A program made the translations under genes and the position numbers. Below, piece after piece: positions 1 through 12,800 of a stretch of DNA of 64,000 nt. The first letter of the stretch is position 1. Each line of letters starts with the position of its first letter. Source of the stretch: Opisthocomus hoazin (lineage: Eukaryota > Chordata > Aves > Opisthocomiformes > Opisthocomidae); assembly GCF_030867145.1 (NCBI RefSeq), contig NC_134454.1, forward strand, positions 69,918,308 to 69,982,307, read 5' to 3'. The notes under the pieces are model-generated. The model was given only the letters and a program-made list of their open reading frames with translations. It was not told the origin of the DNA and made no database searches.

Positions 1-1688
1 TTTGGCTTTCTGTATGCACCAGCAGCCAGACACCAACTGCTGCTGCCAGCGGCAGGCCAGGTGCTGCTGTCCCTCGTGCACAAGCAGCACCCGAGGCAGG
101 CTGTCGGGTTCCAGTACTTCAGCAGGGAGAAGCCAGTCCCATGCACCCGGCCAGTGACAGGCAGCCTGCACTTCGGCACTGCAGTCCCCCACTGCCGGGC
201 AACACTGGCGCCCAGGAGGCAGCGAGCGCCGCAAAACAAACCTCTCTCAACACACGAGTTGTAAACCTAAGTTCCACAGTCCTCAGACAGGAGTATGCTT
301 TCAAATCTGGTCATTTAAGAAGGATTAACAAGTGTGTAACGAGACAGCTGAAGAGGTCTATGCCCTCGCACGACAGCATCTCAGCCTGGAGAACACGAAC
401 AGGAGCACCCGGCGGTTCTGACGCGCCAAGGCAACTATTCCCCCCGCCCCGACAGCCCGAGCTGCCGGGCTAAGCAACATCGCCGGGCCCCGACAGCCAG
501 CCTCCTCTCTGGAGACCCGGCGGTGCCCAGCAACCCCCTCCCCGAGAGCGCTGGATGAGGCCCAGCTCGGGAGGGAAGGGATCCTCAGAGCGACGGTGGG
601 CGAGCGTCCTCTCCAGCAGACTGCAGACCGCTGCCTGCTCTGATCTGTCACCACGCGGTGAAGACACAAGGACCGTCACCAGAAGTTGTCCCCAGCATCT
701 TCGTAACACCTGTACAACGCACGCTGGGCCACATGCCACCATCTCATAGCTCTGCTACTTCACTCTTCCCAAGAAAGCCAGCCTTCTCTGGCTGAGGAGG
801 ACTCCCAGATGAGTATGAAAGACAAGGTTTGGGTTTGGAAAGCGACCAACTAACAAAGACACTGAAAAACTCCACATTCTGACAGGGAGACTAGAGGCTC
901 CTGCAGCTAATCAGGGCACCCCGCCTGCCCCAGCCGCTACCAGGCTCGTCAGAGCACACCACTTCCCGGCTCCTCCATTCTCATGAGCTTATGCCAACCA
1001 CAAATTCACTGGGAGGCTTGCTTGGACTTTTGCACAAAGCACTGGGATGATTTTTCTTGTCCAAGCTGTTCAGCCAGACCCAAAGACTGACGAGATGTCT
1101 CTTGCTTACTTTCTGAAGGCAGTCTGCAGACAGCAGCAAGAATTAATGTGGGAACGCCTGGCTCTGTTTATCCCAGTAACTCAAGAAAAAAAAAATACAC
1201 TGCACACTTGCTTGGCATTGTTTCCCTAGCGACGCCGCAACACAAAGTTCTGTCTCTTCGAGAATAAGAGCTACGAAAGTTGCCACATGCCAGGAAACTT
1301 TCACTGAACCACTGCAACAAGGACTGGACAGGGGTCCGAGGTACGTCCAAAGCCACCGGCCCAAGCTGGCCTCCTGATGACAGCACACCACGTGGGCGCA
1401 TCTGAAGCGCGTATCAGCACTGCTGCACAACCGGCTTCATGAAAGATCTGGGCAGCAGGAAGTTTCAGCATTCTAAAAGGACACAGATACTAAAGGGACC
1501 AACTCCAAGAAAAGCAGAACAAGAATTAGTAACTAACATGAACTACGAGGATTATCTGAGGAACAGTTCACAAGAGGGAAGTCGTTTTTACAAACTGTGT
1601 CTATTAAGTGAAATGGCAAAATACTAAAACTGAGCCCCAGACAACTGTGAAAACAAGAAGATTAACTGACATGTCCAGAACTTCGGTT
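1..1688. other. Left flank, no recognised gene
   Basis: No open frame here matches a protein I know. A patch at about 400-620 is clearly richer in G, C and CpG than its surroundings, but it shows no exon, splice pair or promoter layout I can defend. In other vertebrates MIER3 lies tail-to-tail with SETD9, so its 3' end is expected to the left, but I could not identify any of it in these bases. Confidence 0.4.
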
Positions 1689-1957
1689 TTTATTTCATGA
1701 GCTACTGCATGGACAGCTGAATACCAATAAGCACTAGTATCAACAACAGCAGACAGCTGAGAACCTACTGATGTAAACAGTTAAACCTTCGCGTCTGCAT
1801 CAAATGTGAGTATTCTCAGGGGAACAGAAGCCTGCAGCTTGCTTTCTGAATGGTAAAGCTACAGCCCTCTGTTATGTAAAAACACTCATGAAGCTTGACG
1901 TACACACGCAGGAAGTATTTTAATGACACAGATTTCTTCAGTCTTGAATCCATTAAT
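1689..1957 (-). other. SETD9: SETD9 3' untranslated region (candidate)
   Basis: Downstream of the SETD9 stop codon on the minus strand. A canonical AATAAA polyadenylation signal (read on the minus strand) sits at 1689-1694, about 265 bases after the stop, and would give a short 3' UTR. Other signals further left cannot be excluded, so the end point is approximate. Confidence 0.4.
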
Positions 1958-2045
1958 TCAGTTGACAACAGTGTAGTAATTAGAAAAAAGTTCTTCTCCT
2001 TGCTTGATGTCTCTGAGAGTCACAAGCACTACACACCTCAGGTGG
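1958..2045 (-). CDS. SETD9: SETD9 coding exon 6 (last)
   Basis: 88 bases, acceptor TTTACAG|C, encoding LRCVVLVTLRDIKQ and GEELFSNYYTVVN, then TGA at 1960-1958. The GEELFSNYY motif closes the SET domain. Confidence 0.95.
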
Positions 2046-5000
2046 CTGTAAAAAACAGAAGAGCAAAACATGTGGAAGTGAACAACTGTATTTCCCTTTT
2101 AAGTTTTTTAATTCTTCACAGCAAGGAGCTAAAGCAATGGCTCTGTCTCGGTTACTTTGAGGAGTAACGTGTAACGCAGGCCAGGGAGCATGGAAAAATA
2201 CCACTGAAATACAGACAGCAAATATAAACAAAACCAATATAATTGCCAAGAAAACCACAGCCCACGTGGGTATTGAAATGATGTTTCCACTCACACAACT
2301 ATTCAGAAATGAAAAGGATTAGTCAAGACGGGGAAAAAGACACCTATACATACAGGAGGAGAAGCTACAGTGAAATTCGTGGAGCTGAAATAATTCCTCT
2401 AGGCTAAAGCCACCCTTGGCCTAAGAACACGCAGAAACACAGCTCCCAACTGCATCAAAGACCTGCTGCAGTCTGCGAGGATGCATGAGATCTCTGTACA
2501 CCCCAAGGTGACATCAGTGGCTGGCAAACAGTTTTCTTACGGATTTAGGGACTGACCCCTCTAAACTTCCTTTAAGTAAATGACCAGGCCCTAAAGCTGA
2601 AGTATCAATTCCAGGAAGGAGAGCGCACTCTTCTGATGCTGATGCACGTGAAAGTGAAGAACACCATCAACCCAAACAGCCTCTACTACTACAAAACTTA
2701 GCGTGAGGCCATTCTGAAACAAATCAAACAACAAGAAGAAACAAGTACCAAGAACTCTTTTACAAGACAGAAAAAGATTTAGAAACCAGATTATCTATGT
2801 TGTCAGCACTGTAAATATCAGGTAGAAGCAGATGGGACCCTTTGTCTAGGAGAACTGATGACTGACTGTATTTTCTTCGACAGATTCCAAGGAAAAGAGC
2901 AAAATTTACCCCTTCTGAAATGGTCCCCTAGCTTAGCTCTGCTCACTGCACTTTCACACTTCAACTACAGCATCCAGGCCTCCTGAAAGTTCAGTCTTAC
3001 CTCTTCTTTTATTAGCATTTATTTACTTATCTGCAGATTACAAGTGCATCTTTAACCTTGCCTCAATAAAGTCTAAGTTTAATCAAAAAAGCTGTTTTTC
3101 CAATACGCACTGTAACTTCCTCCCATCAAATTCCAGACTTTTAAAATAGCTCCAGAATTACACTAAATGTCTAGATGATCTGGTCTAAAACCCTTATACA
3201 TCCTCTAGATGAAGAGGATTATTTGGTTCCTGAAGACAACAACAGGACCAAAAGCACAATTTCTTTGCTGTGTTAAATTCAGGACCAGATTCGCACAGCC
3301 TCAGTTGTTTGTGACTACATCCCAGGACAGGATACCCACTTCCAGGTGTACCGTCTGTCCTTGTTGTCCATACTGCTTCTTCTGCATATCCACCTAACTG
3401 TCACTTTACACACATCTCCAGACAAAAATCTGAGAAAGGATTCTAAGTGTTTTAATTTATAGAAGAGGTGGATTTGCAGGTCATAATGAGGATGTAATTG
3501 TGTAGTGTCACTAAAAGTCACAGGCCTTTATACTGCATAGTATTTCACTTGTCTCAATACAAATTCATTTTATGTTTCTTCTTGCAAATCCATCCGCTTA
3601 TTCCTCACATAAGGAGAAGACATGGAGAACAGAAGAGTAAGAAGCCTAAATCTCAGCTACCTTAGAAGGGCTCTGATTGGCTAAGGGTCGCTAACATTTG
3701 ACATACATACTGAAAAACCTCAGTTACAAGCAAAATATAACCAGTGCTTTATGAGATTTAGAGGAATCACACTATAGTGTCACCACTGCTTGTCAAGCTG
3801 AGTCTTCAGAGCTATGCTGATCTCATTTGCGAAGATGTGGAAAAAGGAACAGATAGTCCTGTAAATCACTTGTCCATTCAAAGAGCTAACTCTTCCATAC
3901 AGATGCACACTTTTGTGTAACTCATCTTCACACGGAATACTGCTATTTCTCAACCATGTCTGTCTTTTTTACACATACAATATGCTTTGTATCGTACAAA
4001 TCTATGAGCTCTTTGATTCGCTGCTGACCTCTCTATGTCATGGCTGTAGACGATGTTTGGAAGATACTGTTTCAGTTCTACTGGAAAATATCCTGGCACA
4101 TCAAACTCCTGATAACACACGTTGGCTGCTTTTTCTAGAAATAAGAAAAAAAACAAACAAAAACAGTCTCTATGATACTGAGAAAATATTAGATAGGGTT
4201 TAGAGATGTGTAAAAATATCGTATGTACTGCTGCAAATGTACCGTATGCTTCATCACACCTGAAAACCATGGCTTTGTTGGGAGCTACTACACCCCTCCG
4301 AAGTCCTACTTTGAATTTACGCAAGAGATACACAACCAACTATGGCAGCTTTAATTCATCCTTATCACGTTAGACAGGATGACCCGATAATCAACATGTA
4401 CACAAAGGGCCACATGTTGCATAGCACCAGGGGTAGCTTACAGCACTGCTAAATGTTGTTAATATACAACATCTGCTTTTACAGTTAAAAAAAAAAAATC
4501 TTGAAAATATTTCTTGGTGGCGAAATATGTCATGAATACAGCTGGGGAGAAAATCTCCATCTGCCCAGCAAGAAGAATGGAATCTTCTTCACGTGGATGT
4601 CAGACCTGGAATAAACAATTTCTTGGGACAGCCCTTTGTCTCTGTGCCAGTCAGTACCTGGCTCGCTACTCCAGCAACCCTTCTGGATGCTACTTGGGGG
4701 CAGGGCATCTTTCGTGTAACACAGGCTCTGAAAGCCACTTAGAAGCTAGGTATGGCAGCAATTTAACTTTCTGCATCTCATAACCATTCCCATGAGTTAG
4801 TTACTCCCCCAGACCTTCAGACCAACACATATTGTGTCAGACAGGATAAACACATAGTTGCCCTCTTCATGCCCAACAGCCACATCATACCAACAGTTTC
4901 CCAGATTTTGGGCATAAAACTAAGGAGTCTAAAAAAAGCGTTACAGTCCAAACTGAGCAGTGACAGAATCCTACTGTAAATGTCACTGGGCTTATGGTTT

Positions 5001-8000
5001 TCTCCTGAAGCCTGCTGGAACCATACTGAGGAACTTCATCTGCAACTCTGTGTACTGCCTCAATCCAGCAGTCCTTTGCCAGATACCCTTTCCCACCACC
5101 TCACATTTGGGATGTGCCTTTCATTCTACACACCAGGAGGGAGACTGGGGGAGTCAGCAAGGAAAGCACAAGGGCATGTGAAGCACTGCTGCGCTGAAGG
5201 ATTCTAACACCCAGCTGCCACAAAAAGCCTCAGCAACTCTTTAGCCCATTAAGTCCTCACCTTGTTTTAAACAGCTCTACTGCCCCCCAAGATCAGTATC
5301 TGATTCTCTGTGACAGCTCCAAAATAATTTACATCCATAAAGACAAACTCAAGTCTGGAAAATTTACCTGGCAACTTACCATGTGAGCAGTTGTTGACAT
5401 ACTGTCCCACCGCCAGTGGGTTTTGCAGGGCAGCTGTGAGCCAGCTCTCATCACTCATTTGAAATGGGCCAAGCTGATCTCTCCTGCTGCAAGACCTGAA
5501 ATGACTGACAGCGTTAACGTGAGTCAGTGCTCCTTCACTTCACAGGTTATCTGTACTTCTGCCGGCAGAAATGCCAACAGTCGCTGGGCACAGTCACAGC
5601 TGTCCAACCCAGCTGGGAGACAGGACAACACTGGAGTGTGGGGTGAGCGGACCAACGCCTAGATGGTACTTTAAAAAGTACATTTAGAACTCCCAGTAGT
5701 GTGTGGCATCTTTCAGACCCTGGAGGAAGAACCTGCACAAAACCACCACGTACAATTCCAGAAATTAACATCAAACATTACCACTGCAAAAGTGTCAAGA
5801 CACCTTGTTCATCTCTAAAGATGCAAAGGCTTGTTACAGTATCAACTTCATTTAAACACAAACTGCTACAAATTGTATTTTCAGGTAAGCTAAAACAGTC
5901 CAGGCTGCTGCATCAGGGGCAGTTCAGACTGGGCATTAGGAAGGGGTGGTCGGTCACTGGAACAGGCTGCCCGGGGGAAGTGGTCAGAGCACCAAGCCTG
6001 CCAGAGTTCAAGGAGCGTCTGGACAATGCTCTCAGTCAACATGGTGGTTTTAGGGAGTCCTGCGAGGAGCAGGGAGTTTGACCCGATGATCCATATGGGT
6101 CCCTTCCAACATGAGATAATAATGATGATGATGATGATTATGATTATTGTAAGGGTTACGGCTCCCTTCTTAAGTGCTGCTCATCTGCAGACCACAGCCA
6201 GAGTTACCAGATTCATCCTTTTAGTATTAGCAGGTCTATATAGAGCTTTTTTTCTAAATCCACTAGGCAGATTTTAACAGCTCAGAAGCAGTGACTTTTA
6301 TTTTTTTACTTCCTGCTAATATTAAAACTATTTTCTTTACAGGAACAGGAAACAGTCTCTGTACATCAAAATGCATCTCACTGGCATTACAGATGAAAAC
6401 ACAACAAGCACACAACAGATGACATCCAGCAGCTCTCACTCTTCTTTGTTTGCATAATGAGGCACACATAGGTGGATATTCAAATATAACTCAATTCAGG
6501 GTAAGACAACAGGCAAATGAGACTATTAGTACCACTGTTTTAAACCAGCTGATTGACAATCCTCTATTTCTTTTGACCGCTTACCTGTACACTGATCTTG
6601 ATAGTCCTTTATCATTCCCATCAATAAGGATACCATCTATGCACCTAAAAATAAAGGGATTGCCAAGGGACTGGAAAAAGATGGGCTCATGCTTTCTGTA
6701 TACTGTACCTGTTGCAAGACAGATACAATTATTTCAGAAGAAAATCAGTTAACTGTCAGAAAGGGCTTGCTTACAACATCATCCAGTCCCCTCCACACAG
6801 AAACTCAAAGGAGACAGATGGGGTAGGAGAGAACTCCTCTCTCAGTTTATAACGTTAACACTTGTAAATCTACAAGCTTTCAGATACATCTTTGTGGGAT
6901 GCAAAAAAAAAATCTACACAAGCTGAGACACCCCAAAGAGAGAAGCCATTGAAGGAAATCATTAAAGAGAAGGCCTGTGTCCAGTATTCACATGACAGGC
7001 AGATAAAGCATCACAGCCAGCTGGCCTGCTTCGGAGGAATGCGCAGCTGACGACATCAAGCTGTGTTGTTACTACCGTGTCACAACACTTTGCAAAGGAC
7101 ACACACAGACAGCAAAGAACCTGAAACACTCTCCTCCACCACCCTGATCAGAAATTTTGCTTGATACAGGAGAATGTGCCAAACCAAGAACGGACAAATC
7201 ATTTCAGCAGACCATTTCCCAGATCTACGGACAGGATTTAACCTGCCCTGGGTTCCAAGGACAGAAAAGTGACAGCAGACTGGCTTGCAATTTTTCATGA
7301 CATCGCAGTCCTGCATCCCTCACACCCAGTGTACCTTCAGCAACCCTCTGCAGAAATCCTTCACTGGAGTTTCACAAGGAGCTGGGTGAAGGCCCTGCCG
7401 GCAGGCTGCACTCACTGCCGAATGACAACAGGCAGGAGAGCACAGACCTGCTCTCTCCGTAGGGTCCCTTCCCCAGCCAGCAGCCCTGTAGTTTCCTTCA
7501 TTCCACTGCAACAGGAAGGCATTTCAACAGCTTATCCTCTTGTTTTGCTACATGAGCTGCTAGAGGAGACTCTCAGTGAGCCTAAACTCACCTGTAGCAT
7601 GTGCCTGAAACTTCTAGCAAGCTGCAAAGTTGCAGGCCCATTCCCTGCAACTGTCATTTGACAATTTGGCAGTCTACAACTCAATGGTAACGGCCAGACA
7701 CTGCTGCTTCGGCATGGCAAAACACGCTCCACTGCCCCATGCCTGGACTGGTCCTGATCCTGCAAAGCTGGCACAAGCTAGAGACTGCACGCAGGGGATG
7801 ATTCTATTGACAGAAGGAACAGAAACAAATCCAAAGCATTTCAGCAGAGCTGTCCTAGCTTGGCCATGCTGACAGAATTACAAATCTTTTTAAGGACTGT
7901 AAGCAAATGCAGTTCCAAGAAGTGAGGAGGAACAGAGCAGTGCTGATGTTCCAAACATGCTTTACATAAGAAGAGAGTGTTTTATTTTCATTCTACAATT

Positions 8001-9646
8001 TGTGTTTTTGTGCTCTGAAAAAGTTCATAGACTTGGCTGCTGATCTGTGTGGAGATCTTAAAGCCCTATTTTTCAGATCCTTATCCAAAACCAAAGGAAT
8101 TAAACTGTATTGTTCATCTACTTGTAATTACTCCCATCCATTTGTATCTACGCAAACTGGCACAACTTTTCCAGCAGCTGAAAAATCAGACTTTGAGTAT
8201 TGGAAGTTTTTTTTATAAACAGAACTACCCCACCAATATTGTTTTGCCTATTTCCAAAAGAACTCTGGTCAGAAATATTCTCATTCACCATAATTTGTGA
8301 TTTTGTTAAGGAATGACACAAACAAAACCCATACAATAAAAATTAGTGTAGAACTTTGGCACTGTATAATTATATGGTGAGAAATCTCATCTAACTTAAT
8401 TTAAAAAAAAAAGAACATTTCATTACCAGGATACATAGATACAACTGTCCCTTTTGGTACAAAACCTTTGGTAACAAAGACTCCAGTTCCAGCAGACACC
8501 AGGGAACTTTGGTCTCGGGTAAGACTGAACCCTAGTGTATTAAACAGAACTTCTGCTGGACTAAACACCTGTTGACTCTGGCGGTTACATGAATTTACTT
8601 CTGATCGCTTCTGCTCCGCAGTCAGTAATTCCAGATATCTACATTTCATTTCTGGAAGTAAGGCCAAAATATGTGCTTGTCTATTGAAGTCATTTATGAA
8701 CAGAGCTTTAAATATTTTCAGTAGTGTTTCAAAGACATCTTCATCAGAGATAATTTTGTCTTGCGAGCTTTCGGGAACATATCGGAGGGTCCTGTAAAGA
8801 AAAAAAAAAACAACTTAAGATCACATTTTTCCTAAATAATACACAGAGGAGCCTTTTTACAGCAGCAAGTTACATGCACTATTGTTTCAAACAACCCCAA
8901 ACTCTTTAAAGAGCATTCTTTCACACCTGCCCCCCTATAAAACCATCACCTGTGTATCTACAGCAAGGCAAGCAGGTTAAACTCCACTGAGCTCCTGGTG
9001 ACAAACACACCAAAAATCAAACATACGTGATTATCAAAGTCTCTAAAATATATGTATACCGTTCATTACATTTTAAATGAGGCGAGGATAAATATTATGT
9101 TGACTAGGGAAACTTTGATTTATGCTATTTATAACGACATCCTACTCGTTTAAATTCAAACACTGCTTTTACCTTTAAAGAGGGAAAAAACACCTTACCA
9201 GAAAAAAAACCCCAAACAATCTACCTAGTTTTAACGTTCGATACTGTTTTAAAGAACCCACGTATTACAACGCCAGGGAAGTGACACACAAGGCTGCACC
9301 ACTTTCACAAAGCAGCCACCCGCCAGTGAAAAACCAGAGTTAGCTCCCGCGGCGCTCCCGGTCACTCCCGAGAACGGGAGAGCGGGGTCTCAGCCACGGC
9401 AGCTCCTCACTCCCTGAGGGGAAGCTCTTACCCAGCTCCAGCAGCTACTCGAGGGCAAAAACCCCTGCGGGAAACCCACCGGGCGGTACCTCACCCCACC
9501 GGCAGGCGGAAAGGCCTCGCCGCTGCCCGGTAGCGCCCAGGACCTGCCCCTCCGCCTCACCTGCGTTTGCGGCGGAGGTTAAGGGCCAGCCAAGGCACGA
9601 AGCGGTACTTGTAGGCGTCCCACCGCCGCCGCAGGGCTCGCAACAT
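1958..9646 (-). CDS. SETD9: SETD9, SET domain-containing protein 9 (complete, six exons)
   Basis: Complete spliced gene on the minus strand: coding exons 9646-9561, 8791-8427, 6708-6585, 5495-5380, 4134-4029 and 2045-1958. They total 885 bases, 294 residues plus TGA, close to the roughly 300 residues of mammalian SETD9. All introns are GT-AG and the phases join. The start is the ATG at 9646, in a CpG-rich region and followed by the family's basic, aromatic N-terminus (YKYRFVPW). The SET fold is recognised from FVTKGFVPKGTVVSMYPG in exon 2, NPFIFRC in exon 3, VGQYVNNCS (about residues 221-229) and the closing GEELFSNYY (about 282-290). SET proteins are usually lysine methyltransferases using S-adenosylmethionine, but SETD9's substrate is poorly known. 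The motif VNNCS replaces the usual NHS, as in other SETD9 proteins. It lies in tandem downstream of MAP3K1. Confidence 0.95.
2046..4028 (-). other. SETD9 intron 5
   Basis: About 2 kb of AT-rich intron. I see no exon, no RNA gene and no clear transposon. Confidence 0.6.
4029..4134 (-). CDS. SETD9: SETD9 coding exon 5
   Basis: 106 bases, acceptor TTTCTAG|A and donor GAGAG|GTCAGC. Encodes KAANVCYQEFDVPGYFPVE and then LKQYLPNIVYSHDIE. The donor is a weaker match to consensus than the others, but phase and homology fit. Confidence 0.93.
5380..5495 (-). CDS. SETD9: SETD9 coding exon 4
   Basis: 116 bases, acceptor TTTCAG|G and donor CATG|GTAAGT. Encodes DQLGPFQMSDESW and then NPLAVGQYVNNCSH. The VNNCS motif corresponds to the NHS motif near the cofactor pocket of SET enzymes. 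Confidence 0.95.
5901..6117 (+). mobile_element. CR1 LINE 3' fragment (SETD9 intron 3)
   Basis: Diverged 5'-truncated CR1 copy in plus orientation, recognised from the conserved run around ACTGGAACAGGCTGCCCGGG and the ending GACCCGATGATCC then GTCCCTTCCAAC. It runs into a TAA/GAT-type microsatellite instead of the usual octamer tail. It lies between SETD9 exons 3 and 4, opposite to the gene. Confidence 0.85.
6115..6150. repeat. Trinucleotide microsatellite (ATA/ATG/ATT type)
   Basis: About 35 bases of imperfect triplets (ataata, then atgatgatg, then attatgatt) directly after the CR1 copy. It probably grew from the CR1 tail. Confidence 0.8.
6585..6708 (-). CDS. SETD9: SETD9 coding exon 3
   Basis: 124 bases, acceptor CAACAG|G and donor ACAG|GTAAGC. 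Encodes the SET segment with KHEPIFFQSLGNPFIFRC followed by DGILIDGNDKG. It ends in phase 2. Confidence 0.93.
6709..8426 (-). other. SETD9 intron 2
   Basis: About 1.7 kb between exons 2 and 3. I see no coding exon, no RNA gene and no recognisable interspersed repeat. Short open frames in it are not supported. Confidence 0.6.
8427..8791 (-). CDS. SETD9: SETD9 coding exon 2
   Basis: Largest SETD9 exon (365 bases). The acceptor follows a T-rich tract ending in ACAG. It encodes TLRYVPESSQDKI at the start, then a helical region and the first SET strands ending in SMYPG. The donor is G|GTAATG, phase 1. Confidence 0.95.
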
Positions 9647-9860
9647 GGCGCCGAGCGAGCTGCGACCACAGCCTCACGACCGCCCGGGGCACCGCCCTCC
9701 CTCCAGCCGCGCCCGCGAAATCGGCCCAGCCAATCCTCGCTCCGAACGCGCGGGCACGTTTGCATACGGAGCTCCCATTGGCCGGTGCGGGGCGAGCGGC
9801 CAGCGGGGTGCCCAGGCCCGGAGCGTCCGCAGGCCAGGGTCCGGCCGGCGCCCGGTGTCT
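9330..9860 (-). promoter_or_regulatory. CpG-rich promoter region of SETD9
   Basis: A sharp rise in CpG frequency surrounds SETD9 exon 1, in an otherwise AT-rich window. A CCAAT box lies on the minus strand at 9781-9777, about 130 bases upstream of the ATG, and another on the plus strand at 9730-9734. No TATA box is obvious. This looks like an ordinary housekeeping promoter. The exact transcription start is not visible. Confidence 0.75.
9561..9646 (-). CDS. SETD9: SETD9 coding exon 1
   Basis: Encodes the start methionine and 27 further full codons, including the segment YKYRFVPWLALNL. It ends in phase 2 at an AG|GTGAGG donor. The surrounding sequence is CpG-rich. Confidence 0.93.
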
Positions 9861-12800
9861 AATGACCGGTAATAGCTCACGCGTAAGACGGAATATCCCA
9901 AAGGGACATAAATAACGTACGTTTGTGAGTAGCAGAAACCAACGTAACTCAATATGGCTGTCCGCTTAACACCCATGAAGGCACAATTGCAATCCAAATT
10001 TTTCAACATTGATTTTCTTCTCCTTGGTTTTTAAAAATTAAATTTTTAAAATCACAATTGGCACAGGTAATGCGAGAAGGCCTGTATCTTTAAACGAAGT
10101 GAAACAGCGCACAAGTCAGCCCTCAGAACTGAGTGACCCGAGGGGGCTTCCTCAGGCTCAGCAGGTGTCTGAGGCGCCATCTTGTCACTCCCTGGGGGCA
10201 GATCCCAGGCAGCAGAGACAGGCTGGCCTCGCCCGCGGGGCCCAAAGCCGGGCAGGGAGCAGCCTGCACGCCTGAGGAGAGGAGGCAGCTCGCAAGCAAC
10301 GCCAGAAATGTTTAAATGCCAGCGTAGAGTCGTTCATCGATGACACTGGACTCGAGGAGAGCTGGGACTCCCTGCTCTTCAGTGTCTGACAGCGTGTAAG
10401 GACAGATGAAAGGAAGAAATTTTGCATAATGAGGGTGGTGAAACACTGGAACAGGTCTCCCAGAGAGGCTGTAGATGCCCCATCCCTGGAAACATTCCAG
10501 GTCAGGTTGGACGGGGCTCTGAACAACCTGGTCTAGCTGACGATGTCCCTGCTCACTGCAGGGGGTGTTAGACTAGAAGGCCTCTAAAGGTCCCTTCCAA
10601 CCGAAACTTCTATGATTCTATGATATGAAGAGGTGGTTAAACACAGGTATCTTTGCACCAAAAAAGGGAGAGCTGCAGGCACTGGAAAAAAATTTGTGTC
10701 CCATGAGTGCATACTTACATACTTAAGTACCCACATCTCTCTATCTAATGTTGCATGCCCCTTCTGTGTTTTGTTAAACAATCCAAAAAGGCAAGATCTG
10801 ATACAAAAAGGAGATTTAAAAATTATCTAGAAGTAGCAGTGGAACCCCACCTCTTTGACAATTCTGCATCCAGGATCCAGCCCAGCACTATCAGATCCCC
10901 TTTCCAAAATTATCCTGTGCCTGCCTCTAGTGATGCTGAATGCAGACTTAGTGCCTCAGATGATCTTTGTCATAACAGGAGCAGACCAGTAGCCCAGAGC
11001 TGAAACCGGTTAGCATTTCTGTCCACACTTTTGACTATTATTTGGCCCTGCTGACAATGAGACACAATTTGCGCTTCATAGCAACATAAGCAACTGCAGC
11101 TTGAAAGGTGCAGCCCGCTTACCATTGTGAAGCAGTCTGCAGCATTTACTGCAAAGCTAACAAGCCAGGCAGGAGGGATAAATTACAAATCATGAACATG
11201 TGCGAATCAAGTGCATGTGGGGTAGGGGCATAAGCTCTTCTGGTGCCACATTCTACCTCAACTGTCTGTAAAATAATCAAACAAAAAATCTAGTAAGAAA
11301 ACTATCAGTCAGCAACTGATCTTCAGAAATTTACAAAGGTCCCCAAATCATTCTTTACAAATCATTAAGAGATATCAAGATAAGGGTAATGTTATCCCCT
11401 TGGCCACTGTTCTCCCTTCTCTGCTTGTGTACCTACTTTCATAAAACTTGCATCTTTGAATGCTGCTCCTTATCTGCAGTTTTAGCTAAAATCTGCCAGT
11501 GAAATCAAAACTTCTCGTGAAAATGAGACAGAACATGGCAGCGTGTATCTTACTTTCCTAGGAAACTAGTTTACAAAATAATCATATGGAGCTCATGTTT
11601 GAGATTTAGTTTTGGGCTGAACAGAGAAACCAAACGTCAAACCACTATGAAGGCTTATACTCCTATGTCTGAACAAGAACTCTTGCTAAGAGTGGGGTTT
11701 TGTGAGGCAGGCCCACAAAAGCAATGGAAACAAGCAGAATTAACTTCCCATCTGAGCCTTGCAAATACTTATAAATTGTCTCTTGATTTACTCCATATTC
11801 ACTTTAATTCTATTGCTGGCGTTGCACGTCTTTTCAGAGAACAGGAACTGAGTGATGACACATTGCAAACTGCAGTAATAGAGGAAAATAAAAGGAAATG
11901 GCAGGGTGGCTGCCTCAAGATGCTTTCCTGCCATCTTCTGGGCTTTCTTGGTAACGACAAGGAAGAAAGGTCTCAGTTCACAACCTAGTGTGCCCTAACA
12001 AGAAAACATGCACGTTTGCCACAGTATATGCATACTGTGGCTCTTAAAAGCAAGACTGTCACATTCTTGATTCAGCTCAGCAAGGCAGACTAAGCAATGA
12101 GAGAGAAGTTAGTAAGTGAAATACAGTGTCTTGGGCAGAGTCGGGTCGGAACAGCCACACACACAAGCTGCTCACTGGGATGATGAAGAAATAAATACAT
12201 GATCCTTGCGACACTCCAAAACATTCTGGAAGCAATCGTTACCTTTCAGGGAGAACTTGCAAAGATGAAACACCATCACACTTCAGCCTATCACAGTCAC
12301 ATAGAACATGGAATATAACATTATTCCCACCACAGAAATCAAAACGGGCATAGCCTACTGTTTGCCTGCAGATGAACACTGAACGTGCCCTTTGCAAATG
12401 AAGACATTTGGTTCTGCAAGTAGGTGTCTCTGACATTAAATGCCAACTGCTGTGGACAGGTGATCTCTGCTATGCCCTGTTCCTAAAAAGGAGACTGCAA
12501 CATTATAATTACACCACACACTACTGAAAGATTCAGGAGTTCTAAAGTGAATCAAATAAAGGAACATACATTACACTTGATTTATCTTTTATTTTATCCC
12601 CATAATACACTTTCCTTCTTGACATTTCAGTTAGCACATTTATTTAAAAAATGCAACATTAGATTTTATCTGAAGATTGCTGCTGCCAGTTTTTGCTGGT
12701 GAATTAATGTGTTCATCTCTATTTGCAGAAAGTCACATGAGTAATGGAGACTATGAAGAGAGTGATCCTTCAAAATGCAGAATTTAGTAGTCACAGAAAA

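Noticed and set aside
5701-6081. 126-codon plus-strand ORF in SETD9 intron 3
   Set aside because: Its second half is translated CR1 sequence; it is not a separate gene.
11599-11988. 129-codon plus-strand ORF between SETD9 and MAP3K1
   Set aside because: No recognisable domain, no splice or promoter context, composition like the surrounding AT-rich DNA; open frames of this length occur by chance.
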